Positions 25,526 through 35,547 are shown, numbered from the stretch's first letter. The stretch: DNA of 64,000 nt from DATFVJ01 sp963712955 (GCA_963712955.1 CAVQKF010000020.1:99132-163131); one strand, 5' to 3'. Made by a program: numbers and translations. The notes: generated from the sequence alone by a model not told the origin.

Positions 25526-26389
25526 TCAGGAAACGATGTCCTTTGCCCGGAACCGGCGGAATGCCAGCGCGAAAAGCACCACGGCGTATGACAGGGAGAC
25601 CGACGCTCCCTCGATCATGGCGCCCCACGAGATCTGTGGCTGCATGGCGTCGAGCCAGGCGAACTGCCAGTGGGTCGGCAGGACCTCCCGCCAGGAGCCG
25701 AGCGCCGTCACGGCGTCGAGGATGTTGGAGACGATCACCAGTCCGACGGCGCCGCCGACCGCGCCGAGGGGTGAGTCGGTCGACACGGAGAGCAGGAAGG
25801 CAAGTCCCGCGACGACCAGCTCGGTGATGAGGACATATCCGAGCACGATTGCCAGCCGGCCGAGAGCTGTTCCGGTGGGCAGGTCCACGCCCGTGGCCGG
25901 CAGCCGGAGCGGATGCCAGCCGAACGCCACCGTTCCCGCGACGAGCGCCATGGCAGGAAAGCTTGCGACGGCGATGGTTGAGTATGCGAGCGCGACGGAC
26001 AGCTTCTGCCTGAGCAGCCGGGCCCGTGGCACGGGCGCCGCGAGCAGGTAACGCAGTGACGCCCAGCTCGCCTCGCTCGCGACGGTGTCCCCGCAGAACA
26101 GCGCCACCGCTACCACGAGGAGGAAGCCGGCCGAGGCGAAGAAGCTGAACGCGGCGAAGTTGAGGCCCCCGTGCGTCGCGACATCGACGAGGCCGGGCGC
26201 TCCGCTGCCCGGTGGCGGCGGGCCGCCGACCTCGAACGCGCCAACCAGGATCCACGGCAGCACAAGCAGAATGAAGAAAGCCACCATCGTCCGGCGGCGG
26301 CGCAGCTGGCGGACTGCCTCGACGGCGAAGGGCAGGGTGCGCCGCGGGTCGTATCCGGGCGCGCTCGCGCCTGCAGCCGAGGCTCTCAT
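25526..26389 (-). CDS. ABC-2 type permease
   Basis: This 287-residue integral membrane protein has six likely helices: TMVAFFILLVLPWILVGAF, FAAFSFFASAGFLLVVAVAL, STIAVASFPAMALVAGTVAF, LAIVLGYVLITELVVAGLAF, LGAVGGAVGLVIVSNIL and a last one near SLSYAVVLFALAF. SEASWASLRYLLAAPVPRAR is a typical cytoplasmic loop of ABC-2 subunits. Its ATG overlaps the stop of the upstream hydrolase-ABC fusion gene (ATGA), so the two form one transporter. The substrate is unknown. Confidence 0.9.
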   Translation of the reverse strand: MRASAAGASAPGYDPRRTLPFAVEAVRQLRRRRTMVAFFILLVLPWILVGAFEVGGPPPPGSGAPGLVDVATHGGLNFAAFSFFASAGFLLVVAVALFCGDTVASEASWASLRYLLAAPVPRARLLRQKLSVALAYSTIAVASFPAMALVAGTVAFGWHPLRLPATGVDLPTGTALGRLAIVLGYVLITELVVAGLAFLLSVSTDSPLGAVGGAVGLVIVSNILDAVTALGSWREVLPTHWQFAWLDAMQPQISWGAMIEGASVSLSYAVVLFALAFRRFRAKDIVS

Positions 26390-29205
26390 GCTCGTCCCTT
26401 CCAGGCAGCGAGCTTCGTGCCGCCGGGGTCCTGCGGGTCTTCCCCGGATGGCGCGCTCGCGCCCGGACCCGCGATGAGGGCAAGGAACGCGTCCTCCAGG
26501 CGGCGGTTCGGGGTCACCCGATCGACCGGTATCCCGGCCCCGACGAGCGCTGCGACCACCGCGGAGGCCGGCACGCCGTCGGGGCGCACGAGGACGCCGT
26601 CCGGGTGCGCGTCCGCCCGCTCGATCCCGTCCATGCCGAGCAGCACCGTGACAGCCCGGTCGGCCTCGGGCGTTCCCACGATGAACGCCGCCCCGTCCCC
26701 GACGATCTCGCCCACCGGGCCCTCCGCGAGGCGGCGGCCGAGGTTCATGACCACCACGTGAGTGCAGGTCTGCTCGACCTCGGCGAGCATGTGGCTGGAT
26801 AGGATCACCGCCCGGCCGTTCCCTGCATAGCGGACGAGGACGTCGCGCATCTCCCTGATCTGAGGCGGATCGAGGCCGTTCATGGGTTCGTCGAGGACGA
26901 GCAGGTCGGGCAGGCCGAGCATCGCCTGCGCTATGGCGAGCCGCTGGCACATCCCGCGCGAGTAGGCGCGCACCCGCCGGTCGATCGCCGCGCCAAGGCC
27001 AGCGATCGCGAGAACCTCCTGCATGTGTGAGTCGGCGGCGGGCCGTCCGGTCGCCCGCCAGTACAGGTCCATGTTGGCCCGGCCGGACAGATGCGGAAGG
27101 AAACCCGGCCCTTCCACGAAGGACCCAAGACGAGACAGCGCGGGCGACCCGGAATGGACCCGGCGGCCGAAGATCGTGAGGGTCCCGGCTTCGGGGTGAA
27201 CCAGGCCCATCAGGGCACGCAGCGTGGTGGTCTTCCCCGCGCCATTCGGCCCGAGCAGCCCGAGGATCTGGCCACGCTCCACCCGCAGCGACAGGTCGTC
27301 GACCGCGAGCTGGCCATCGCGGAAGCGCTTGGTCAGCCCGGTAATCTCAAGGGGCACGTCGGCGAGATCGGGGTCAAATGTGTCCTGTGTACGGCGACGG
27401 CGGGCGACGAGGATGATCGCGGCCGCCACCAGGGCGGTGATCGGCGCCACCCATGTCCACCACGGCACTCCGCCGTTCACGATCTTGAGGGCGGGATCGG
27501 ATGGCACCGACAGGCCCGGGCCGGCGAGAGCCACCTGATAGGTCAACGGGGCCGCCGGTGTGGCATAGGCGAAGTCGGTCGTGGTCAGGACAAGGCGGAG
27601 CCTGTGGCCGGCGGCGAACCGGTAGTCGATCGCGGGGAGCGCGACGCTGACCACGCGCCCGGCCGAGGCCCCGCTGATCCGCAACGGTGCCGCGAGCTGG
27701 AAGGGCAGGGTGGTGTTGCCGGCCTGGTCGACGTCATAGACCTTGGCGAACAGCGTCACCTCGGCGGCGCCGCTGACCCGGATATTGACCGTGGGTGCGC
27801 CGGTGACCTGGAGTGGATTGTGCAGTGGCGCCGAGACGAATGCCGCACTCTGGCCGGGCATGTCGAAGGTGAGGCCGCCGCTGGCCGAGCCTGTGGACGA
27901 TGTCGTGGGGCCGGGCGAGCCGAGGCCAGGGAAGACGGACATCGAGGGTGGCGTACCGCCCGGTGGGTTGATGATCGTCTGCCGAGGTCCTTTCAGGTGC
28001 ACCGTCGCCTGCCGGGTCCCGCCGAGGCCGGGGTATGTGGAGGCAGTGGCGACGCCGAGCACTTCCTGGTTGCTCGACGGGTCGAAGCCCATGTCCCTGC
28101 TGACCGCGAAGCCGGGCTGGCCGGTGTCGTGGCCGCCGGACAAGGGATGCGCGGGTTTGAGCCAGCGGTCGAACCACTGCAGGGTCAGCCCGTCCACCCG
28201 GCTGGTCTCCTGGTCACCACCGTCGTGGCCACCGTTGAACCAGACCACGTCGACCGGCGCGCCGTTGCGGCGGATCGCGGCGTAGTTGGCATCGGCCTGG
28301 TCGAGCCCGAAGAGCGAGTCGCTCTGACCCTGGATCAGCAAGGTGGGGACCCGTATCCGGCTGGCGACGCTCGCCGGGCTGGATCGTAGGAGCAGCGAGA
28401 TCGCCTGCGCAGTGGGCCGTCCCGTCGCGGCGGCCTGCTGGTATATGGCGCAAATCCGCGGCATGAAGCGACCACACTGGGCTGATTGCGGCGCCGCACC
28501 TGCACGTCCTTGCTGGACAGGCCCGCCCGCCCGCAAGGCGGTGCCGAAGCCCACGGCTCCCTGAGTGAACAGCAGGCCAGCCCACTGCTTCTTGAAGACG
28601 CCGTCCTGCTGGCCGGTCGGCGTGGCGTTGGGGAACAGCGCGCTCGCCAGGTTGTTCCAGGTGATCTGCGGGACTATCGCGTCGATCCGGTGGTCGTAGG
28701 CGGCAGCAAGCAACGCGATTCCGCCGCCATAGGAGGCGCCGGCGATGCCGACCCGCGGATCGCCCGGCCGGTCGAGGAGGACCCGCGGCTGATGGGCCAG
28801 CCAGGTGACAAGCTGCTCGACGTCCTTCACCTCATAGTCCGGTGAGTCGAGCGCGATCTGTCCTGTCGACTCGCCGAAGCCGCGCGCGGACCAGGTCAGG
28901 ACGGCGAAGCCCGCGCGCGCAAGTTCCGTGGCCTGCGGACGTACCGCGTCCTTGGTCTCGCCGAACCCGTGCGCGAGCAGGATCGCGGGGACTGCGCCTG
29001 TGCCGGCCGGCGTGAAGAAGGTGGCGTCGAGAACCACGTGCTGATCACCCCGCGGTCCGTCGAGCACCGCGATGCGCACGTCGCGGGCGTTGACGGGCGC
29101 GGCGCGGTTCGTGGCTACGACGATGGCGGCCAAGGCTGCGATCACGACCACGCCGGCCGCCAGCCCGGCGACGACCCGTCCCCGCGGACGCTGACTCAAG
29201 CCCAT
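26386..29205 (-). CDS. S15/X-Pro dipeptidyl-peptidase-like hydrolase fused to ABC ATPase
   Basis: This protein of about 939 residues joins two enzymes. After a membrane anchor (VVAGLAAGVVVIAALAAIVV) comes an alpha/beta hydrolase with oxyanion region AILLAHGFGETKD, nucleophile in GIAGASYGGGIALL, Asp in QGQSDSLFGL and His in NGGHDGG. A beta-sandwich like the C-terminal domain of CocE/X-Pro peptidases follows, then a second membrane segment (WVAPITALVAAAIILVA). A complete ABC ATPase ends the protein: GPNGAGKT, signature YSRGMCQRLAIAQA, LLVLDEPMNGLDP, SSHMLAEVE. The hydrolase should face outside, the ATPase inside. With the coupled permease it may be an exporter that processes its cargo. ATG 29205 or 29220 is the start. 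Confidence 0.9.
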   Translation of the reverse strand: MGLSQRPRGRVVAGLAAGVVVIAALAAIVVATNRAAPVNARDVRIAVLDGPRGDQHVVLDATFFTPAGTGAVPAILLAHGFGETKDAVRPQATELARAGFAVLTWSARGFGESTGQIALDSPDYEVKDVEQLVTWLAHQPRVLLDRPGDPRVGIAGASYGGGIALLAAAYDHRIDAIVPQITWNNLASALFPNATPTGQQDGVFKKQWAGLLFTQGAVGFGTALRAGGPVQQGRAGAAPQSAQCGRFMPRICAIYQQAAATGRPTAQAISLLLRSSPASVASRIRVPTLLIQGQSDSLFGLDQADANYAAIRRNGAPVDVVWFNGGHDGGDQETSRVDGLTLQWFDRWLKPAHPLSGGHDTGQPGFAVSRDMGFDPSSNQEVLGVATASTYPGLGGTRQATVHLKGPRQTIINPPGGTPPSMSVFPGLGSPGPTTSSTGSASGGLTFDMPGQSAAFVSAPLHNPLQVTGAPTVNIRVSGAAEVTLFAKVYDVDQAGNTTLPFQLAAPLRISGASAGRVVSVALPAIDYRFAAGHRLRLVLTTTDFAYATPAAPLTYQVALAGPGLSVPSDPALKIVNGGVPWWTWVAPITALVAAAIILVARRRRTQDTFDPDLADVPLEITGLTKRFRDGQLAVDDLSLRVERGQILGLLGPNGAGKTTTLRALMGLVHPEAGTLTIFGRRVHSGSPALSRLGSFVEGPGFLPHLSGRANMDLYWRATGRPAADSHMQEVLAIAGLGAAIDRRVRAYSRGMCQRLAIAQAMLGLPDLLVLDEPMNGLDPPQIREMRDVLVRYAGNGRAVILSSHMLAEVEQTCTHVVVMNLGRRLAEGPVGEIVGDGAAFIVGTPEADRAVTVLLGMDGIERADAHPDGVLVRPDGVPASAVVAALVGAGIPVDRVTPNRRLEDAFLALIAGPGASAPSGEDPQDPGGTKLAAWKGRA

Positions 29206-29321
29206 GAGGGGACCGTACAACGCGCCTGGCTGTGGCCACGCCGCCTCACAGCCCGCTCTCAGTTAGCCAAGGGTCCGGCCTCGCGCCGCCGTCTATTGCG
29301 CCCCTCCCGATCGCCATCTGG

Positions 29322-29499
29322 CCGGGCGCGGGTGGGACTGCGATCTGCGCCTGGCAAGCGGCAGGTCAGCTGGGCACACGCGGTGGTGCTGCGTTCGGCC
29401 GCGGGGACCTCGGTGCAAGGCCTGGAATCGGCGAACGGCACTCTCGTCAACGGTGAGGCCACAGCGGGCCGCAGGAGTGGAACTTCTCCCGTCACGTGA
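29322..29499 (+). pseudogene. FHA-domain fragment
   Basis: The translation QVSWAHAVVLRSAAG...VQGLESANGTLVNGE matches the core of a forkhead-associated phosphothreonine-binding domain (VSRxHA ... DLxSxNGTxVNG). The preceding strand GRGWDCDLRLASG, also FHA-like, is in another frame, so a frameshift splits it. No start or rest of a protein is present. It is a remnant. Confidence 0.55.
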
Positions 29500-29534
29500 A
29501 CGCCTGGTCGCGGCCCAGGACGCACGTCGAGCTG

Positions 29535-31549
29535 TCAGGCGTCACCCGATTCGCTTTGTTCGAGGATCAACTGATACTGCGCCCGCAATGGGCGGCGGGC
29601 AGGTCGCGTCTCTGTGTCGAAGACCGTCGCGCGGATCTCGCGGACGATCTCGTCCATTCTGGCCATCGCCTCGTCAATACGTTCGGCGGCCGGGTCGGGC
29701 GAGATGCTCCGGACCGCCCCGAGCGTCATGCTGAGCCGCAGCAGCTCCCCAATCACCCGCTCGCGCAGATTCGTGGCGATCCGTTCCCGGTCCGTCAGCA
29801 CCCGCCCCGCCCGCAGTTGTGCCTCACCAGCCCGGCGTTGACCAGGTTGTCCGCCCGGACCCTCAACTCGTGAAGCGAGAATGGCTTGGCTACGTAGTCG
29901 TTCGCACCTGCTTTGAGCAGCGCCACGCGCGCGTCCTGATCGGCCCGCGCACTGATCACCAGGATCGGGGTGGTGGCGATGTCGTTGTCGGCGCGGACGG
30001 CGCGGACCAGGTCAGTGCCGCTGAACTTGGGCATCATCACGTCGCAGACGATCAGGTCCGGGATACAGGTCCAGCGCCGTGCGCAGCCCTTCCTCCCGTC
30101 GGGCGCGGCCACCACCAAGTAGCGGAGCGAAAGCGCTTCGACAGATCAGTTCGTTCAGGTCGGGGTTGTCCTCGACGACCAGCATGAGCGGGCGGTCCCT
30201 GGCGGCCTTGGGCGGCAGGGTGGCCCGCTAGGCCGGGACGCGCACCTCGGCCGTGCGCGGCCGCGCCGGCGGGGATGAGCCTGGCGCCTCCTCAATCGGC
30301 TGCGGGCACGGACACGCCCCGGCGGGCCTCGTAAGGGCAGCGTAGACGGCGAACAGCGCACCGCCTTCTGGGGCGGTCGAGACCGTGACCTCACCGCCCT
30401 GGAGCCGACGAGGTCGCGAACGATGCTCAGGCCCAGCCCGGTGCCGGCGAGCGTTCGGGTGAGGCCGCCGTCGAGCTGGCGGAACCGCTCGAACACCACG
30501 TCGCGCTGCTCCTCCGGGATGCCTGGCCCGCTGTCCGCGATCTCGATCACCGCCCGGGCGGTTTCCGGCTCGACCCTGACCTCGCAGCGCACCACGCCGT
30601 ACTCGGGGGTGACCTTGAAGGCGTTGGACAGCAGGTTCACCACGACTCGATGCAGGTGGTCGGGGTCCAGCTGGGCGAAGCGTCGCCTGGCCGGCGCGGA
30701 CGCGGAACGTCACGCCGCGGTCGGCCGCGCGGGTCTCGAAGAAGGCTGCGGCCTGCCGGACGTGCTGGGCGAGATCGAGCTCGGCGTAGTCGAGGGCGAC
30801 GCCGCCCGCCTCGAGCTTCGATGCGTCGAGCAGGTTGTTCACGTGGCGCAGCAGCACGCGGCGTTACGCGCGACGACCTCCAGATCCCTGCGCAGTCGGG
30901 TCGCCGGGAGACGTGGCATCGAGCAGCTTCTCGACCGGGGCCAGGATCAACGTCAAAGGCGTGCGCAGCTCGTGGCTGACGTTGGCAAAGAACTGGCTCT
31001 TCAAGTCATCGAGCTCCTTGGTCCGTTTGTACAGCTCGGCCAGTTCGGCGTTGGCGTCCTTGAGTTGCGGCTGGCCTCAGCGACCTCGCGCCCTGGGCGA
31101 ATACCGCACGCTGCTGGGCCTCGTCGGTGCGCTGCAGGCGGACATAGTCGCTGACGTCCTCTACCCGGTGGATGATGTAGCGCAGCTCGCCGCCGGGGCC
31201 GGAACCGGCGAGTTGGTCGGGCTCCAGAACCGCTCCTCGAACCCGCCGCCCTCGGCCTCGGGCCGGCGGATGTCGTATTTCTGCACCGGCATCACGTCAT
31301 GGACGCGGTCGCGGCGGACCCGGTCCAGTGACGCTCGCAGGTTCCGAACCCCCTCCGCCGCAGGATCGGCAGGGTTGCCGGGAAAGACTTCGAAGATGCA
31401 CGGCCGACGATCGCACTGCGCTGCGTCATCGTGGCCCGTGCGTAGGCGTCGCTCACCGCGACGATCGTCAGGTCCGGGTCAAGCACGAGGTAGAGCCCGG
31501 GAGCCGACTCGAACAGCGCTTGAAAGTCCGGAGCCTGCGACGTGCTCAC
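29535..31549 (-). pseudogene. Hybrid histidine kinase broken by many frameshifts
   Basis: Read leftward across shifting frames this is one multidomain kinase. It has a PAS domain (ALFESAPGLYLVLDPDLTIVAVS), a PAC-like stretch, a dimerisation domain with intact H-box (KSQFFANVSHELRT, about 30960-31020) and an ATPase domain (VNLLSNAFKVTP, ADSGPGIPEEQRD, GTGLGLSIVRDLV). A receiver follows (LVVEDNPDLNELI, PDLIVCDVMMPKFSG, VISARADQD, NDYVAKPF), then a HisKA_3-like tail (DRERIATNLRERVIGELLRL) that lacks the usual histidine. At least five frame changes are needed, including ones near 30070, 30100-30130 and 29820. No single frame covers more than one domain, so it is very likely a dead gene or a badly read region. 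Confidence 0.8.
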
Positions 31550-31772
31550 CCCACCTGATCCGCGTCCAACTGCGCATAGCGTACGTTCGGGCAGGTGGCT
31601 CTGTCACCGGGCACCTGACTGCCCTCGACGGGCGGTGGAGGTGCCTATGGATTCTTTGGGGGGTGACGGCCGCGGGGGTTGGGCTCCGTTCTGAGGCCGG
31701 GTCCGGGGGCCCCGGCGGGGGGGGTGGCCGGGACCCCCGGACGTCATCTGACTCGGCTGCGGGTGCAGCCGG

Positions 31773-32688
31773 TCAAGCGGTCTTCGCCCACAACTCGTAT
31801 CCGGCGGCCTTTTCGTGGAAGTCGCGCGCGGTGGGGCTGTCGCCGAGGCGTACCAGGCGGTGCAGCGGGCGGAGGTAAGGGTGTCGCCGATCTGCGGGGC
31901 AATCTGCAGGGCAATGAGCGCGATGCTGCGTGCAGCCAGTTCGGCGTTGAAGTAGCCGATGAACTCGGGTATGTCGGCAGCTGCTGCGCTCGAAGCTGCC
32001 GGTCGGCCGCGGTGAGGGCTGTCTCACACGCGGGGGCACCGCCTAAGCGGGCGAGGGCTCGGCCCTCCATGCCGTGGAATTGTGCCGTGAGCGTGGGGGT
32101 GGCAACCGTGCTGACGCCAGTGAGGGCGGCGCGGGGGAGGTTGACGGCCTCGGCGCAGTGGGCAAGGAACGTGGCCTGGTGGCTCGTCGCCGACAGCACG
32201 CTGGAGGCCAGCTGCCGGGCGTCGCCCGCTTGCGCAAGCCGTAGCGCCTGGATGAGGTAGCGCCGCGCGAGTCCGTGCAGCCCACAGTCATATAACATCC
32301 ATGCGGCCAGCAGTGTCGCCTCCCAAACGGCGCCGAACAGGTCACGGCCGACATCACCTGTGTACCTGCCGGTCAACAGTTCGCTCCCCTCGCCAGGTAA
32401 GTACTGGACCAGCGTACGCCGGGAATGAGCACCCGCGAATCGGTTGTCCAGGCGCCCGATCCTTTCCCAGGCCTTCACGGCCGTCACGGCGTGCTTGTCT
32501 GTGGCGTACTCGCTCAGGCGTCCCTGGGAGATCCCCGTGGCGGTCGCGATCCGCGTCCGGCTGAGCCCGGCCCACTGGCGTAACAGCCGGAGCGGTCCGC
32601 CGATGTCACCCTTCCGCAGGGCACCTCTGCCTTCTGGGCGCGCCCAGAAGGCAGAGGTGCCCTGCGGATCCAAGGCGCTTCCCCGCAT
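31773..32688 (-). pseudogene. XRE-family helix-turn-helix regulator, C-terminus frameshifted
   Basis: The N-terminal part (ATG 32688) has the pattern LDPQGTSAFWARPE...RDI-like then LLRQWAGLSRTRIATATGISQGRLSEY, a helix-turn-helix of a regulator type common in Streptomyces relatives. A TPR-like helical region follows (ATLLAAWMLYDCGLHGLARRYL). Near 31985 the family pattern jumps frame (EFIGYFNAELAARSIALIALQ), and it jumps again to end LGDSPTARDFHEKAAGYELW at 31773. So one or two frameshifts damage the last about 90 residues. The DNA-binding half is intact and contains a remarkable palindrome, listed separately. Confidence 0.7.
32613..32668. repeat. Perfect 56-bp palindrome inside the XRE regulator gene
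   Basis: Bases 32613-32640 are the exact reverse complement of 32641-32668 with no loop at all (centre GGGCG|CGCCC). It covers codons for about 18 residues just before the helix-turn-helix. The encoded protein still aligns with the expected family pattern, so it is not a simple insertion. Confidence 0.95.
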
Positions 32689-32966
32689 GACCGTCCCTTG
32701 CCTGCCGCCGGATTGAAAGGGTGAGACTCGCAGTTTACCGCGCCATATCAAGGTGAGAAGCGGTTCTTGCGATGACTTGGCAACGGAGTGTCGCCGATTG
32801 CATGTTGCACCGATGGGAGCCCGGATCCGTGCCCGGCGTGCCGTTCGGCGTGCCGTGGCCGTGGGTGGAAGCTCCGGCGCTGGCGCATTGGGACCAGCGA
32901 GCTGCGCCGGATGAGGGCGTTCGCCCGCCTATGACGGTGACCGGCGGCGCCACGTAAGGTGTGCCG

Positions 32967-34355
32967 TCAAGGCTGGTCGACGTCCGGGATCCAGGAGCCA
33001 TGAAAGCCGGACGGGACACCACGCGGCAGGTCGACCGCGGCGACGGGGCCGGCGGTGACGTCGGAGGCGTCGAGTACCAGCAGTTGTGAGGCGGTGCCGT
33101 CGCGGCGGGTGGAGATGGAGATCAGCCAGCCGTCGTCCTCACGGCGCGTGCCGCCGGTCGCGGGCACGAAGACCGCCTCTCCAACGGCGATGTCGGGGTC
33201 GAGTGCGTGGCTGGTGGTGACACCTCCGGCGGTGTCGTATTTGACGATCGCGGCGCCGGGTATGCCGGCGGCTCCGTTGTCGGCGACGGTGTAAAGGTAG
33301 TGGCTGGCGCGCCCGACCTTGTCGTCGTCGACGGTCGGGAACTCCACGCCGCGATCGTCCAGCGGCTGCTCGCTGGCGGTGCCGCTGACCGGGTCCAGGC
33401 TCCAGCGGTGCAGCCGCGCGGAGCCGGTGCCGGCCGCCGCGGCGGCAGGGCCGGCCGGGTCCGCGGTACGGGAGACCATCCGCCACAGGGCGTTGAAGTC
33501 GGCGGCAGCGTACCGGACGGCGTCCAGCACGATCCGCCCGGCGGCATCCTCGTTGGCGTTGCCGACGTGGAAGACGTAGCAGGGGTCGATGTCGAACCAG
33601 TGCACCGGGGCGCCGGGGCGGTCGTGACGCATCACGCCCAGGCGGGCGCCGTACCGGTCGTCCCATTGGTAGGGCATGGCCGTGCCGATGAGCTCCCGCT
33701 GGAAGGTGACCGGCAGGTCGAGCCAGACGACGTGATGCTCGGTGATCGCGAAGTCGTGCATCATCGTGCCGGCCGGGACGGAAATCGGGCGGCTGTGCAC
33801 GAGCTGCCCGGCGGCGTTCAGCCGGTGGTAGGTCAGGAACGGTGGCCGTGCCCCGTACCCGAAGAAGTGCAGCTCGCCCGTTGCCGGGTCGCATTTGGGG
33901 TGGGCGGTCATGGCGGTGGTCAGCCGCCCGCCGAAGTCGCAGGCGCCGACGGTGTCCAGCTCGGGCGTGATCTCGTACGGGAACCCGGACTCCACCAGTG
34001 CCAGGATGCGGCCGGCATGCCGCATCACGTGGGTGTTGGCAGAGACGGCGGTCAGGTCACGGGTGCCGTCTCGGCGGATGAACGGGCGGCCTGCGAATCT
34101 GCCGGTGCGTACCCACCGGTTGCGGTACCACTCGGCGCGGCCGCCGCGCAGCCGCACGCCGTGCAGCATGCCGCGCCCAATCAGCAAATTGCTGATATCT
34201 TCGCCGGGCAGCGGGTTGGGGCCGTTGCGGAAGTACCGGCCGGTCAGCTCCGGCGGCAGCGTGCCGGTGACGGGCAGATCGACGGCATCGATCTCGTCAG
34301 GCACCGGTGTCATGAGGGCGCTCGGGTAGCTCGGCCTGGCTGTGCCCGCGGTCAT
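32967..34355 (-). CDS. Carotenoid cleavage oxygenase (RPE65/CCO family)
   Basis: The protein is about 462 residues from ATG 34355. It shows LPVTGTLPPELTGRYFRNGPNPLP at the start and the four iron-binding histidines of the seven-bladed propeller: MTAHPKCD, TMMHDFAIT, CYVFHVGNA and SGFHGSWIPD at the very end. HVVWLDLPV and GVMRHD are further family blocks. Such enzymes oxidatively cleave carotenoids, stilbenes or related alkenes using Fe(II) and O2. No carotenoid biosynthesis gene is nearby, so the substrate is unknown. An upstream ATG at 34436 gives an unlikely extended N-terminus. Confidence 0.9.
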   Translation of the reverse strand: MTAGTARPSYPSALMTPVPDEIDAVDLPVTGTLPPELTGRYFRNGPNPLPGEDISNLLIGRGMLHGVRLRGGRAEWYRNRWVRTGRFAGRPFIRRDGTRDLTAVSANTHVMRHAGRILALVESGFPYEITPELDTVGACDFGGRLTTAMTAHPKCDPATGELHFFGYGARPPFLTYHRLNAAGQLVHSRPISVPAGTMMHDFAITEHHVVWLDLPVTFQRELIGTAMPYQWDDRYGARLGVMRHDRPGAPVHWFDIDPCYVFHVGNANEDAAGRIVLDAVRYAAADFNALWRMVSRTADPAGPAAAAAGTGSARLHRWSLDPVSGTASEQPLDDRGVEFPTVDDDKVGRASHYLYTVADNGAAGIPGAAIVKYDTAGGVTTSHALDPDIAVGEAVFVPATGGTRREDDGWLISISTRRDGTASQLLVLDASDVTAGPVAAVDLPRGVPSGFHGSWIPDVDQP

Positions 34356-34560
34356 CTGATCCCCCGCCTCGGATCCGGGCGGAGCTGGCGCGCCGCCGAG
34401 GCCTCGAGTCTGCGCATATCCACATTGATATGTCATTCCATTTTCTGGCGGGCCGCCCAGCTTTGGTTCACCGGCATCGACGAGGCCGCTTCACCTCCTT
34501 CGTCACCAATCCCGCCGTGGTCAGCTCGGCGACCAGACAGGCATACCGTTGGTCTCATGG

Positions 34561-34668
34561 TTACCGTCTGCGCCTGAGGATGCGGTCAAGGACAGCCGTG
34601 GCAGCGTCGCGGCGGGCCTTCTTCTTGGACCAGACCGCCGGGCAGATGACGATGACGAGGACCGACAT
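34561..34668 (-). CDS. Small membrane protein, start uncertain
   Basis: The last 35 codons (MSVLVIVICPAVWSKKKARRDAATAVLDRIL split over two boxes) form one hydrophobic helix followed by a basic tail with AATAVLDRILRRRR, a layout seen in small actinomycete membrane proteins. The hydrophobic part continues upstream (TIDTVLAVHLAATV), so a non-ATG start further up is possible. The function is unknown. Confidence 0.4.
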   Translation of the reverse strand: MSVLVIVICPAVWSKKKARRDAATAVLDRILRRRR

Positions 34669-34792
34669 TACCGTTGCGGCGAGGTGTACGGCCAGGACAG
34701 TGTCGATCGTGCTGTTCAGCGCAAGGAAGGCTAGCGCCCCAGAACCCCGCCCGGCTCGTGCTGCCGCCGGGCGGGGGTTCCGCCATACAGTG

Positions 34793-35113
34793 TTAGGTGC
34801 CCGCGAGCACCTCGTTTGGGGCGATGTGCATGGCCGCGTGCTTGGTTTCCCAGCCGGGGGTTGCGCCGCCAATCGCGTGGATTGCCGACCTCACGGCGCA
34901 CAAAGCTTTCGTCGCCGCTTCTGCGGGATCATCAGCGGCAACGGTCATCTGCACGTCAACGCGGCCGGTGCTGAGGGTGGCGGTCAGGTCTGGATCGGTG
35001 ATCGCTTGGTCAGTGCTCTCGACGTCGAGGAGCGCGTCCATGAGCTTGCTCATGTGCTCGTCAGTGAGGTCCCCAGTGGCGGCGATGTGTTGGGTGACCA
35101 GGTATTCCGTCAC
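34793..35113 (-). CDS. Hypothetical protein coupled to HicA-like gene
   Basis: This 106-residue protein starts at GTG 35113, chosen because GAGGAG lies just upstream and the start overlaps the restored stop of the HicA-like gene (GTGA). It reads VTEYLVTQHIAATG, then DEHMSKLMDALLDV, GRVDVQMTVAADDPAEAATKAL and ends near the TKHAAMHI segment. The alternating pattern suggests an alpha/beta fold. It may be the antitoxin-like or regulatory partner of the neighbouring gene, which is an inference from coupling only. Confidence 0.7.
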   Translation of the reverse strand: MTEYLVTQHIAATGDLTDEHMSKLMDALLDVESTDQAITDPDLTATLSTGRVDVQMTVAADDPAEAATKALCAVRSAIHAIGGATPGWETKHAAMHIAPNEVLAGT

Positions 35114-35345
35114 TTTGACTCCTCGCTGTCCCAGCATGTCGCCCGCCGTAGCTGGCCGAGCAGATTCCTCGCATAGTTCGGGTCGGAGGGCGTCAGCTTG
35201 ACCGTTTGACCGTCTTCCAATGCTTAGCCGGACATGGGCACAACCTCTTGAAGTATTTCTTCCCCTTGTCGACGCGCCAGCGCCTGTCCTCGGCTTCGCT
35301 GAGGATGACCTCCAGCTCCTTAACCTGGTGTCTCGGCCTGCTCAC
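35110..35345 (-). pseudogene. HicA-like small protein gene, frameshifted by an 8-bp duplication
   Basis: GTG 35345 follows TAGGAG. The protein reads VKELEVILSEAEDRRWRV, then KKYFKRLCPCPAKHWKTV, the basic dsRBD-like pattern of HicA-type proteins. It then meets a premature stop after KRSS. At 35198-35213 the 8-mer TTGACCGT occurs twice in tandem; removing one copy restores KTVKLTPSDPNYARNLLG...CWDSEESK and a stop overlapping the next gene. So a recent slip duplication disabled the last third of the gene. The predicted role is RNA binding or mRNA interferase activity. Confidence 0.75.
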
Positions 35346-35547
35346 GTTGTAACTCCTACCCACGAATGTACCCTGGCTTGACCCGGGTAAGGGAGCGGCC
35401 AGCACCACCTATGTGGTGCTGGCCTTGACAGTAGCCCTCAACTAACTACACGTGCCTTCCGAAGCCGGGTCAGGTCCGGGACGGCGGCGATCCCGACGCA
35501 GGCGCCGCCGGGATTGCTCTGGCGCGACGTGCGCCACGCCGGGGCGG

